NCBI RefSeq assembly: GCF_003815915.1
Contig: NZ_CP033929.1
Coordinates: 1,240,001 to 1,304,000 of the forward strand
Length of the DNA stretch: 64,000 nucleotides
Direction of reading: 5' to 3'
Source: Chryseobacterium indoltheticum
GTDB lineage: Bacteria; Bacteroidota; Bacteroidia; Flavobacteriales; Weeksellaceae
Below the pieces are notes generated by a model. That model searched no databases and was not told where the DNA came from. It worked only from the letters and a program-made list of their open reading frames with translations. Both the position numbers and the translations under genes were made by a program. Shown piece by piece: positions 1 through 7,345 of this stretch. Every line of letters starts with the position of its first letter. Positions within the stretch are counted from its first letter, which is position 1.

Positions 1-639
1 TTTTTTCTCTTCCAAAACTGTCCATCCGAAAGATTCTAGTTTTGCATGAAGATTTCCTAATGAAAGTACATTTTCTGTGCTTCCGTCAATTTGCTGTCCG
101 TTGTAATCAATTGTAGAAATGATGTTGTCTACTTTGTTTGCTGCAGCATACATCAATGCTTCCCAGATTTGCCCTTCCTGCAATTCTCCGTCTCCGTGAA
201 GTGAGTAAACTAAAGAGTTATCACCGTCTAATTTTTTCCCCTGTGCAACACCTAAAGCTACAGAAAGCCCTTGTCCCAAAGATCCTGAAGCAATTCTTAC
301 CCCTTCCAAACCTTCGTGAGTGGTTGGGTGACCCTGCAATCTTGAGTCTAATTTTCTGAAAGTTCTCAATTCGTCAATCGGGAAGAAGCCAAATCTAGCC
401 AAAGTAGAATAGAAAACCGGCGAAATATGTCCGTTTGAAAGATAGAAGTGATCTTCATTTTTACCTTCCATTGTGAAAGGAAGATTATAGTTCATTACTT
501 TACCATACAATGCTGTGAAGTACTCAGTACAGCCCAAACTTCCACCCGGGTGCCCTGAATTTACAGCGTGAACCATTCTTAAAATGTCTCTTCTGATTTG
601 TGTTGTAAGAGATTTCAGCTCTTCAATACTTTTACTCAT
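1..639 (-). CDS. Transketolase, N-terminal part (truncated by window edge)
   Basis: Reading leftward from the ATG at 639, the 213 codons give a thiamine-diphosphate-binding transketolase N-terminal domain: it begins MSKSIEELKSLTTQIRRDIL and has the family signatures NSGHPGGSLG, LYGKVMNYN and GDGELQEGQIWEAL. The reaction is two-carbon ketol transfer in the non-oxidative pentose phosphate pathway, in the cytoplasm. The gene runs off the left edge, so I cannot tell whether it is the short split N-terminal subunit (about 280 residues, common in Bacteroidetes, with a C-terminal partner next to it) or a full-length enzyme. Identification is secure; the domain arrangement is open. Confidence 0.93.
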   Translation of the reverse strand, partial: MSKSIEELKSLTTQIRRDILRMVHAVNSGHPGGSLGCTEYFTALYGKVMNYNLPFTMEGKNEDHFYLSNGHISPVFYSTLARFGFFPIDELRTFRKLDSRLQGHPTTHEGLEGVRIASGSLGQGLSVALGVAQGKKLDGDNSLVYSLHGDGELQEGQIWEALMYAAANKVDNIISTIDYNGQQIDGSTENVLSLGNLHAKLESFGWTVLEEKK

Positions 640-670
640 ATATTAGGATTTATTTGCATGCAAATTTACA

Positions 671-693
671 ATTTTTTGTCGGCTTACGGAAAT
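671..693. repeat. 23-bp repeat, copy 1 (cggcttacggaaat motif)
   Basis: The 23 bases here recur at 984-1006 with one substitution (tc versus cc before ggcttacgg). Both copies lie in the 450-bp noncoding stretch between transketolase and the RAYT transposase gene. Function unknown; the second copy sits 5 bp from a REP palindrome. Confidence 0.6.
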
Positions 694-963
694 GCAAAAT
701 CTGAGACTTTTTACGCAGATTTAGTTTTATTTACTTTGCCAAAGTTGAACATCTTTGACAAAGCTTAAAGAGATTTTAATTAGTCTTTAGCCGAACTTAA
801 AATTAAACAATGGAAGAAATTTGACATTCTGACATGATTTTCTTCTATACAGTTTCTGTATCATCGCTATATCATCTCTCCGTCCGGATTTTATTTTGAA
901 TTTGATGAGAAATATTTAAACAGACACTTTGGCAGTAATTTATAAATTGATGGTTGTGTGCTC

Positions 964-978
964 AACCTTGTCAAGGTT
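964..978. repeat. REP palindrome (aaccttgtcaaggtt), copy 1
   Basis: Palindrome with 7-bp arms around one central base. The same 15-mer recurs at 1053-1067 (last base changed), 1724-1738 and, inverted, 1742-1756, i.e. on both sides of the transposase gene at 1091-1684. This is the arrangement expected of REP sequences mobilised by a RAYT. The remaining noncoding sequence 640-1090 shows nothing else I can support. Confidence 0.75.
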
Positions 979-983
979 AGATA

Positions 984-1006
984 ATTTTTTGCCGGCTTAC
1001 GGAAAT
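984..1006. repeat. 23-bp repeat, copy 2
   Basis: Second copy of the element at 671-693 (22 of 23 bases identical), located between two REP palindromes. Confidence 0.6.
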
Positions 1007-1052
1007 TTAAAAATCCAGAGTTTGAATTGTAGATTTTCTTATTGAAAGACTG

Positions 1053-1067
1053 AACCTTGTCAAGGTC
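1053..1067. repeat. REP palindrome, copy 2
   Basis: Matches the 15-bp REP palindrome at 14 of 15 positions, 24 bp beyond the stop codon of the RAYT gene. Confidence 0.7.
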
Positions 1068-1090
1068 ACAGAAGAGCATTTTCGTAAAAC

Positions 1091-1684
1091 TTAAAATTGG
1101 TAATCTATTTGTATTTTATGACACATGATAAAATTTTCTTTATCCTCAAACATTTCAAGTACTTCATTTCTTTTTAATAAAGTTTTAAAATTGCTGAGAA
1201 TAGTTTTGTAAGAAGAATGTTTATAATTTTTAAAGTCTTCTGAACCAGGATTTTGATGAATGTAGATTACACATTTTCTAAGATACTCTTCAGAAGTAAT
1301 TAACTTCCTTTTGAATGGTGACTCTATTAATGCACCGTGTCGATTATTTTCTTTATTGAATGCTTGCGAATAAGAATTAAAAACTTTTGAAAATTGCTTA
1401 GAAAATATATTTTGAGAAGCATGTAAACCTTTTTCTATATTTTTATCTAAATGGGAAGTAATTTCATTTAAATATTTATCACTCTTAATTTTGACTAAGA
1501 GATGAAAATGATTTGGCATTAAGCAATATGCATAAACATCACAAACACTCAAGAGATTATTTTTAATTTTATTTATGAAAAAATGATAATTTCTCGCTGT
1601 TTTGAATATTGCTTCACCATTAATTCCGCGATTATAAATGTGATAAAAGCAATCTGCTTCTATGGGGGTAATTCTTATATCCAT
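1091..1684 (-). CDS. REP-associated tyrosine transposase (RAYT), Y1/IS200-like
   Basis: A 197-residue Y1_Tnp-family single-strand transposase. The metal-binding HUH motif is H59-F-H61 inside MPNHFHLLVKI, preceded by the typical FYHIYNRGING strand. Further family sequence includes HGALIESPFKRK and YIHQNP near residues 116-146; Tyr105 is a candidate catalytic tyrosine, not proven. The length fits RAYTs. The gene has no IS ends; instead it is bracketed by the palindromes at 964, 1053 and 1721-1759, which defines RAYT/REP systems and separates it from ordinary IS200 elements. RAYTs are single-copy domesticated-looking enzymes that cut and join REP DNA. The start codon at 1684 sits 37 bp from the upstream double REP. 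Confidence 0.88.
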   Translation of the reverse strand: MDIRITPIEADCFYHIYNRGINGEAIFKTARNYHFFINKIKNNLLSVCDVYAYCLMPNHFHLLVKIKSDKYLNEITSHLDKNIEKGLHASQNIFSKQFSKVFNSYSQAFNKENNRHGALIESPFKRKLITSEEYLRKCVIYIHQNPGSEDFKNYKHSSYKTILSNFKTLLKRNEVLEMFEDKENFIMCHKIQIDYQF

Positions 1685-1720
1685 TGTGTTTTTTTAAGTA
1701 CTGTTTCTTTGAGCTGTTTT

Positions 1721-1759
1721 ATTAACCTTGTCAAGGTTCGAAACCTTGACAAGGTTAAT
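1721..1759. repeat. Double REP in head-to-head orientation; possible hairpin terminator
   Basis: Two REP palindromes face each other to give perfect 18-bp inverted arms (1721-1738 and 1742-1759) around a 3-base centre. It lies between the RAYT start and the stop codon of the symporter at 1767, so the extruded hairpin could also stop symporter transcription. This paired arrangement resembles a BIME, the composite form in which REPs are mobilised. Confidence 0.8.
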
Positions 1760-1766
1760 AATAAAA

Positions 1767-3341
1767 TTAAACCACTTTCAGATAATTCTTATTTTTCACC
1801 AGCCACAAACCAATGAAAGTTAGTAATCCGTTCAGAATAATCAGCTCTACACCAATTCTGTAATCGGTATAAATGGTTACCAACATATTGATCAGATAAG
1901 TTAAAACCGGTGCTAAAAGTGTTACCGCAAGAATTGAATATTTTTGTGAAATTTTAAATTTGGTAAAAATTCCGAAGGCAAAAAGTCCTAAAAGTGGACC
2001 ATAAGTATAGCCGGCGATTTCCATAATCAAATAAACAATCGACTTGTCATTCATTGCTTTGAAAACCATAATTAGGATAAAGAAAACAACCGTAAACGTT
2101 AAATGGATCTTCATACGAAGATGTTTTTTCTGTTTTTCTGTTCTTGTTTTATCTTCATTTAAATTGAGTAAATCTACACAATACGAACTTGTAACAGCCG
2201 TCAATGCGCCATCTGCAGAAGGGAATAAGGCAGAGATTAATCCGATGATGAAAATCACAGCGATTGGCATCGGGAAATATCCGTTAAGTGACAAAGCCGG
2301 GAATAAATCGTCGCCCATAATATTTTTCACATTTCCTGCAGCGTCTTTAAATCCGAAAATATTAGATACGACTTCTTTCCCTTCTATTATATTTGTAATT
2401 TGAGAATATCCTGCGCCATTTTGTAACGCAAAAAGATAAAGTAATCCACCTAAAAATAAGAATGCAAGATTTACAAAAAGCAATGTTCCTGCAAAAGTCA
2501 GCATGTTTTTCTTTGAATTCTGTAGATTGTCAACCGAAATGTTTTTCTGCATCATTTCCTGATCCAATCCGGTCATTGCAATAGTAATAAAGATTCCTCC
2601 CAAAATGGTTTTCAGGAAAAATGTCTTGGAATTCGGATCAAAATTGATAAAATGAGTGTAATTTTTCTGTTCTAAAATCGTGTAAGCTTCGCCAAAAGAT
2701 AAATTTAAATTAGATAAAATGTAAACAATACATGCAATTAAACTGATAATCATAAATGAAGTCTGCAAAGTATCGGTAATGACAATCGTTTTTACACCGC
2801 CTTCAAAAGTATATAAAAGTACCATTAATAGAAGCACCGAAGCCGTTACCCAAAACGGAACGCCTAAACCTTCCAATAAAAATATCTGTAAAACATTGAC
2901 TACCAAATATAATCTTGCGGTTGCTCCGATCGCTCGTGAAACGATAAAAAATACTGAACCGATTTTATGCGCCTCTACATTGAATCTTTTTCCTAAATAG
3001 GTATAGATTGAGGTCAGATTCATCTTATAATAGAGTGGAAGTAATATGGCAGCCACAATAAAATATCCGATGAAAAACCCGATCACCATCATGTAATATT
3101 CAAAACCACCGAAAATATATTCGCTTCCGGTCATTTTGCCGACCGTTCCCGGAACGGAAATAAAGGTAACTCCACTTAAGCTGGTTCCGATCATCCCGAA
3201 AGCAACGAGCCACCATTTACTTTTTTTGTTTCCGATGAAAAAAGACTGGTTATCAGAATTTCGGCTCGTAAAATAAGAAATCACCAAAAGACCAATGAAA
3301 TAAACAAAAACAAATAGCAAAAGTATAGTTCCGGAATTCAT
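1767..3341 (-). CDS. Sodium:solute symporter (SSS family)
   Basis: A 524-residue polytopic membrane protein with about 13 hydrophobic helices across the whole chain, typical of SSS (TC 2.A.21) transporters. Family features include the early GTSLSGVTFISVPG segment, the RAIGATARLYLVVNVLQ helix, FEGGVKTIVITDTLQ and the ALFPSADGALTAVTSSYCVD segment near residue 375. It would drive uptake of an organic solute with Na+ across the inner membrane. The substrate cannot be deduced: no catabolic genes adjoin it. It stands alone on the minus strand, followed by the double REP. Confidence 0.9.
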   Translation of the reverse strand: MNSGTILLLFVFVYFIGLLVISYFTSRNSDNQSFFIGNKKSKWWLVAFGMIGTSLSGVTFISVPGTVGKMTGSEYIFGGFEYYMMVIGFFIGYFIVAAILLPLYYKMNLTSIYTYLGKRFNVEAHKIGSVFFIVSRAIGATARLYLVVNVLQIFLLEGLGVPFWVTASVLLLMVLLYTFEGGVKTIVITDTLQTSFMIISLIACIVYILSNLNLSFGEAYTILEQKNYTHFINFDPNSKTFFLKTILGGIFITIAMTGLDQEMMQKNISVDNLQNSKKNMLTFAGTLLFVNLAFLFLGGLLYLFALQNGAGYSQITNIIEGKEVVSNIFGFKDAAGNVKNIMGDDLFPALSLNGYFPMPIAVIFIIGLISALFPSADGALTAVTSSYCVDLLNLNEDKTRTEKQKKHLRMKIHLTFTVVFFILIMVFKAMNDKSIVYLIMEIAGYTYGPLLGLFAFGIFTKFKISQKYSILAVTLLAPVLTYLINMLVTIYTDYRIGVELIILNGLLTFIGLWLVKNKNYLKVV

Positions 3342-3538
3342 GTTTACAATTTAAATTTCAGCAAATATAGTTTTTTTTCGAATGTAGCTGAATGCTGGAT
3401 GTATGATGATGGAAGTTTTGGACAAATTGTAATTTATACGAAATAAGATTTGAATTAAAAATAAAAAAATCCGTGAAGAAAAAACTTTAAGATTAATTAA
3501 AATTCTTTCTTCACGGATAGATACCCTGTAATTTTTTT

Positions 3539-3602
3539 GCCACGAATGCACGAATTTAATTGATACTATCTTTTCTTTATTTAAAATACGTGCATTCGTG
3601 GC
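3539..3602. repeat. Inverted-repeat element with 14-bp arms (gccacgaatgcacg)
   Basis: Arms at 3539-3552 and 3589-3602 are perfect reverse complements around a 36-bp centre. One arm recurs alone at 33643-33656, so this is a dispersed intergenic element. Together with the next element it fills most of the 3342-3700 gap, which contains no convincing gene. Confidence 0.7.
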
Positions 3603-3615
3603 GATTTATTTTATT

Positions 3616-3684
3616 CCCACAGATTTCACAGATTAGCACAGATTTTATTCTCATTCATCTGCGAAAATCTGTGAAATCTGTGGG
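3616..3684. repeat. Inverted-repeat element with 18-bp arms (cccacagatttcacagat)
   Basis: Arms at 3616-3633 and 3667-3684 are perfect reverse complements around 33 bp. It lies directly beside the previous element and just past the stop codon of the GNAT gene at 3701. A similar degenerate half (cagatttagcagattt) appears at 11430-11445. Confidence 0.7.
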
Positions 3685-3700
3685 ATTTTAACATCCCGTT

Positions 3701-3982
3701 TTATAAAACATCCCGCAAATCTTCATTTTTCTGGAAAGTCGCTTTTGCAAACGGACAAAGAGGAATAATCTTTTTACCATTTTCTCTTGCAAATTCTACC
3801 GCTTTTATCAGCATTTCTTTTCCTACACCTTTTCCGTTGTAAGCCTCTTCAACTTCGGTATGATCGATAATGAATCGGTCTTCACCTGCCCAAGTATAGG
3901 TCATTAATCCTGCTTTGTTTCCATCAATCAAAGCTTCAAAGCTTCCGTGTTTTTCGTCGTTGTTTTGTTTTACGTCTATCAT
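3701..3982 (-). CDS. Small GNAT-type N-acetyltransferase (COG2388 class)
   Basis: At 93 residues this is a minimal GNAT fold of the COG2388/YjdJ kind: a short beta sheet, VEEAYNGKGVGKEMLIKA as the acetyl-CoA-binding loop (Q/R-x-x-G-x-G/A type, here GKGVGK), then GKKIIPLCPFAKATF containing the conserved Cys-Pro. The substrate is unknown. Its stop codon lies 16 bp from the 18-bp-arm repeat, and its start is 3 bp past the stop of the OsmC gene, so the two are surely co-transcribed. A second, diverged member of the same family is at 6889-7206. Confidence 0.85.
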   Translation of the reverse strand: MIDVKQNNDEKHGSFEALIDGNKAGLMTYTWAGEDRFIIDHTEVEEAYNGKGVGKEMLIKAVEFARENGKKIIPLCPFAKATFQKNEDLRDVL

Positions 3983-3984
3983 AT

Positions 3985-4383
3985 TTAAGAAAATTTGGTT
4001 TGAATTTCTATTTCGTTAGTTAACATTTTGTGTACCGGACAAGCATCTGCAATGGTGTGAAGTCTTTTCAGCTGTTCTTCACTCAAATCATTTCCTTCAA
4101 AACTAATGTTTCTTTTAAAAACTGCCAATTTTGTTAAAGGAAAATTTTCCAGCTCGACTTCTACGTCTATTTTTTCAACATTCCACTCTTTTCTGTCGAT
4201 ATACATTCTAAGCGTGGCTGCAGTACAGCTTGCCAAGGAGGTTGCGAGAATTTCAAAAGGATTAAACCCTTTATTTTGTCCGCCTTTGTCAATCGGTTCG
4301 TCAGTAATCAGGCGGTTTTCGCCTGCGATAACTTCCGTGTAATATTTTGTAGTACCTAAACTTGCTTTTACAGTTACGGCCAT
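3985..4383 (-). CDS. OsmC/Ohr-family redox protein
   Basis: A 132-residue OsmC-fold protein. Both peroxidatic-type cysteines are present: Cys53 in SLASCTAATLRMY and Cys115 in ADACPVHKML. OsmC proteins reduce organic hydroperoxides in the cytoplasm with a thiol reductant. The sequence is closer to the YhfA/OsmC group than to Ohr, judging by the DACPVHK signature. It lies in a tight minus-strand run with a GNAT protein downstream and an FMN reductase upstream, which fits a peroxide/quinone stress role. Confidence 0.9.
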   Translation of the reverse strand: MAVTVKASLGTTKYYTEVIAGENRLITDEPIDKGGQNKGFNPFEILATSLASCTAATLRMYIDRKEWNVEKIDVEVELENFPLTKLAVFKRNISFEGNDLSEEQLKRLHTIADACPVHKMLTNEIEIQTKFS

Positions 4384-4433
4384 TATTTGTTGATTGTTTT
4401 TAGTTGATAGTTGTTGGTTTATTGAAAATCGGT

Positions 4434-4964
4434 TTAAGCAATCTGACTTTTAAAACTCTCAATTTTGTTATTTAAATCGTTCAGCATTTCAGGATTGATA
4501 ACACCACTTTCCAAATCGAAATTTTCGTAAAATTGAGGTAATGAAAAAGTTTCCTTTACATCTGCCGCAAATTGTGGGAAAAATGTTTTTGCTGTATTCA
4601 TGACATTTCCGCCACCATAACCTCCCGGTGAAGTGCTCATTAAAAGCATCGGTTTATTCTGAAAAACTTTTACATTAATTCTTGATGCCCAATCAAAAAC
4701 ATTTTTGAAAGCTGCCGAGTACGAACGGTTGTGCTCTGCTAAAGAACAGATAATGACATCACATTCTTCAATTTGTTTTAAAAAGTTATGCGCTTCATCC
4801 GGAAAACCTTTCTTTTCAAGATCAACAGAAAATACAGGCATCGTGAAATCATTAAGGTCGATTAAATTGATCTCGTGTTCCTGAAAGTTTTTCAGAACAA
4901 ATTTTACCAGCTCTCTGTTGATAGATGTGGAAGAAGTACTTCCTGCAAATGCTAATATTTTCAT
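4434..4964 (-). CDS. NADPH-dependent FMN reductase-like flavoprotein
   Basis: A 176-residue flavodoxin-fold protein of the NADPH-dependent FMN reductase / azoreductase-like family. The phosphate-binding loop AGSTSSTSINRELVKF follows the first strand; AEHNRSYSAAFKNVFDWASR (about residues 77-96) is the conserved second FMN-contact segment, and STSPGGYGGG the third. It would use NAD(P)H to reduce FMN or quinones. It sits between the OsmC gene (51 bp away) and the metallo-beta-lactamase gene, all on the minus strand. Confidence 0.9.
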   Translation of the reverse strand: MKILAFAGSTSSTSINRELVKFVLKNFQEHEINLIDLNDFTMPVFSVDLEKKGFPDEAHNFLKQIEECDVIICSLAEHNRSYSAAFKNVFDWASRINVKVFQNKPMLLMSTSPGGYGGGNVMNTAKTFFPQFAADVKETFSLPQFYENFDLESGVINPEMLNDLNNKIESFKSQIA

Positions 4965-5006
4965 GTGTATTTATTTTTAAATTTTAAAAAGAAAATTCGG
5001 AATTAA

Positions 5007-5879
5007 TTATTTTTTCGCTGAATCTTCTTTTACTTTTTCCAGATAATCTTCTTCGAGACTTTTGAGCCTTTTAAAATAATTTTCTTTATCCATAAACAAC
5101 TTTGGGTTGTAAGAATCTCCTTCTTTTCGCTTTTTATGAAGATCAAACTGACTTGCATGTGAAGCTACCCAAACATCGAAATTTATTTTTTTCATGGCTT
5201 CAAAAGTATATCCATAATCTTTTTGAATAGTAGGATATTTCTTTACATCAGAGAATTTATGGTCAATAATAATAGAAGGTAAATTGGCAATCAAAACTTT
5301 GTAATTTTTGTTTCCTTCTTTGGTTTCAAATAAAAAGCTGCACGATCCTTTTGTGTGACCTGGATGATGAAGTAAGGTCAATACCGTATTTCCCAATTTT
5401 ATTTTAGCATTATTTTTCAATAAAAAATCAGGCTGTACAGGTTCAAAAGTAACGCCGTATTTTCCCATTTCGTAGTCAGATTTTCCACCACTTTTCAGTT
5501 CATTTGCATCTTTTTCGTCTACATAAAGTTTTGCACCGGTTTCTTTTTTTATTTGAGCCATTGCTCCCATGTGATCGTAATGAGCCTGCGTTAAAGTAAT
5601 AATTTTAATGTCTTTATAATTGAAACCCAACTTTTCAATATTTTTTTTAATGGTAGAATAAGAATCCGCCAAACCTGTGTTGATCAAAATGTTGCCTTTA
5701 TCGGTCACAATCAGATAAGATGCAAGATCGTAAGTTCCTACATAATACAGATTCCCCACAATTTTGAAAGGTTCGTAGTTTTTAGACCATTCTGCCGGAT
5801 TATTTTTAGGTTCTGTTACGGTTTGCGCAGTTCCCAAAAAAGATAAGCATAATAAAAATAAAAGTGTCAGGTTTCTCAT
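5007..5879 (-). CDS. Subclass B3 metallo-beta-lactamase with Gln at the first zinc position (GOB-like)
   Basis: A 290-residue secreted enzyme with a cleavable signal peptide (residues 1-18, cleavage near TAQ). The zinc-site motif is TQAHYDHMGA: Gln98, His100, Asp102, His103. Later ligands are His175 in HHPGHTKG and His240 in ASHASQF. This is the subclass B3 layout with the usual first His replaced by Gln, as in GOB enzymes of Elizabethkingia. B3 enzymes hydrolyse penicillins, cephalosporins and carbapenems in the periplasm. A non-lactamase role cannot be excluded from sequence alone, but length, signal peptide and motifs all fit. No LysR regulator is adjacent; expression is probably constitutive. 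Confidence 0.88.
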   Translation of the reverse strand: MRNLTLLFLLCLSFLGTAQTVTEPKNNPAEWSKNYEPFKIVGNLYYVGTYDLASYLIVTDKGNILINTGLADSYSTIKKNIEKLGFNYKDIKIITLTQAHYDHMGAMAQIKKETGAKLYVDEKDANELKSGGKSDYEMGKYGVTFEPVQPDFLLKNNAKIKLGNTVLTLLHHPGHTKGSCSFLFETKEGNKNYKVLIANLPSIIIDHKFSDVKKYPTIQKDYGYTFEAMKKINFDVWVASHASQFDLHKKRKEGDSYNPKLFMDKENYFKRLKSLEEDYLEKVKEDSAKK

Positions 5880-5912
5880 TTATAAAAAATCGGGATATTC
5901 ATTAAAATCAAA

Positions 5913-6812
5913 TTATTTTCTGTTTAAAATAGCTTTAGGAAGCGGAACAAATTCCTTTTCGTCTCCGGGAACCAAAGGAAAAGCTTCGTGATTCTGATCG
6001 TTCCAGTTTACTTTTGCCTGATCAATGACTTCTTTGTCTGAATTTACAAAATTCCAGAAAATGAAACGTTCTTCATCAAAAGGTTCGCCTCCGAAAAGAT
6101 AAACAGTTGCGTTTTCGCTCATTTCAAACTCGCAAAGTTGGGTGTTTTTGGCAATCAGCAATTGTTTTGAACCGTAAGAATTCTCTTCAATGTTTACCGT
6201 TCCGTCTAAAACATACATTGCCGCTTCACCGTAAAGATCTTTCCCGATACTGATTTTTTGTGCGGTTTTAGTTTTAATTTCAATAAAAAATAATTTACTG
6301 TGCACAGGAACCGGAGACTTTTTACCAAAAGCTTCACCTGCAATTAGTTTATAATGAACTTCTCCTTCTTCCCAAACCGGAAGCTCGTTGGCTTCAGTAT
6401 GATGAAAAGTAGGCTCGCTTTGCTCCAAATGTTTTGGAAGACCTACCCAAATTTGAAATCCGTGAAGTTTTTTATCTGTATTTCTTAAATATTCAGGAGT
6501 TCTTTCTGAGTGTACAACGCCTTTTCCGGCAGTCATCCAGTTGACAGCTCCAGGTTTTATTTCAAGAGCGCTCCCAATGCTGTCTCTGTGAAAAATAGAT
6601 CCTTCCAAAAGATAAGTTAAAGTAGAAAGACCAATGTGAGGATGTGGCGGAACATCAAGATTTTGATAATCTTTTAATTCTGCAGGCCCCATGTGATCGA
6701 TAAAAACGAAAGGACCAACCGCTCTTTTTTCACGGAATGGCAGTAGTCTTCCAACTAGAAAATTTCCTATATCTGCGGATTTTTCTTCTAATATAAGTCC
6801 GATATTTGACAT
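5913..6812 (-). CDS. Pirin-family protein 1
   Basis: A 299-residue bicupin. The N-terminal cupin carries the metal ligands of pirins: PPHPHIGLSTLTYLLEG (about residues 55-71) and the later HSERTPE (His in GKGVVHSE). The C-terminal cupin ends with the FGGEPFDEERFIFWNFVNS signature. Bacterial pirins of this group can act as quercetin 2,3-dioxygenases or as redox sensors; which applies here is unknown. It is one of two pirins in this island; the other (7346-8221) is only distantly similar. Confidence 0.9.
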   Translation of the reverse strand: MSNIGLILEEKSADIGNFLVGRLLPFREKRAVGPFVFIDHMGPAELKDYQNLDVPPHPHIGLSTLTYLLEGSIFHRDSIGSALEIKPGAVNWMTAGKGVVHSERTPEYLRNTDKKLHGFQIWVGLPKHLEQSEPTFHHTEANELPVWEEGEVHYKLIAGEAFGKKSPVPVHSKLFFIEIKTKTAQKISIGKDLYGEAAMYVLDGTVNIEENSYGSKQLLIAKNTQLCEFEMSENATVYLFGGEPFDEERFIFWNFVNSDKEVIDQAKVNWNDQNHEAFPLVPGDEKEFVPLPKAILNRK

Positions 6813-6888
6813 GAATGTTGTGATTTAAGTTTTTTGTGAGAAGCTAATTTAATTAAAATTTCTACTATTTAAGATAGTTTAATAAAAA

Positions 6889-7206
6889 TTAAAGTTTGTC
6901 GTAACCCTCAAATCTTTGGTCTACAATACGTTTCCATTCAGGATTTTTTTTGATGTATGCAAAAACATACGGACAGAACGGAAGCAACTTTTTGCCGCTT
7001 TCTTCTATATAAATCAAGGATTTTTCTACTACCGCAGCGGCGGCTCCGGTTCCTGCCAATTCAGGCTCGGCTTCCGTATGGATCAGGGATATTTGCTGAC
7101 TTGTTTCTTTATAGTCAATAAATGCAAAATGGCTGTTTAGCTCAATTTCAAATCTTTTCTTTTCTTCGTTTTTTACTAATGGAATATTTTCAAGTTCTGG
7201 TTTCAT
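6889..7206 (-). CDS. Small GNAT-type N-acetyltransferase (COG2388 class), second copy
   Basis: A 105-residue minimal acetyltransferase similar in plan to the protein at 3701-3982: acetyl-CoA loop ELAGTGAAAAVVEKSL, then GKKLLPFCPYVFAYIKKNPE with the conserved Cys-Pro. It has no N-terminal extension and would be cytoplasmic. It lies 77 bp upstream of pirin 1 on the same strand. Bacteroidetes often place such proteins with OsmC and pirins, but no substrate is known. Confidence 0.85.
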   Translation of the reverse strand: MKPELENIPLVKNEEKKRFEIELNSHFAFIDYKETSQQISLIHTEAEPELAGTGAAAAVVEKSLIYIEESGKKLLPFCPYVFAYIKKNPEWKRIVDQRFEGYDKL

Positions 7207-7244
7207 AATGTTTATATTTTTTAAGTTTTATAAAAGAGAATAAC

Positions 7245-7310
7245 GTTTGTCATTCTGAAAAGGATCTCGACTTTAAAAAAATAAGGTTAGATTCCTGCGG
7301 AATGACAAAC
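7245..7310. repeat. Inverted-repeat element with 11-bp arms (gtttgtcattc)
   Basis: Arms at 7245-7255 and 7300-7310 are perfect reverse complements around 44 bp containing aaggatct and agattcctgcgg. It lies between two genes on the same strand, so it may attenuate transcription. From general experience such tgtcattctga/gaatgaca elements are dispersed in Chryseobacterium genomes; only this copy is in the window. Confidence 0.6.
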
Positions 7311-7345
7311 ACTATTCTAATTTTTATGAATATGATTTTATTTAA

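Noticed and set aside
891..1079. 62-residue minus-strand open frame over the REP region
   Set aside because: It is built from the palindromes and repeat copies; composition is random and no family is visible.
2044..2403. 119-residue plus-strand frame inside the symporter gene
   Set aside because: Opposite-strand shadow of the membrane protein.
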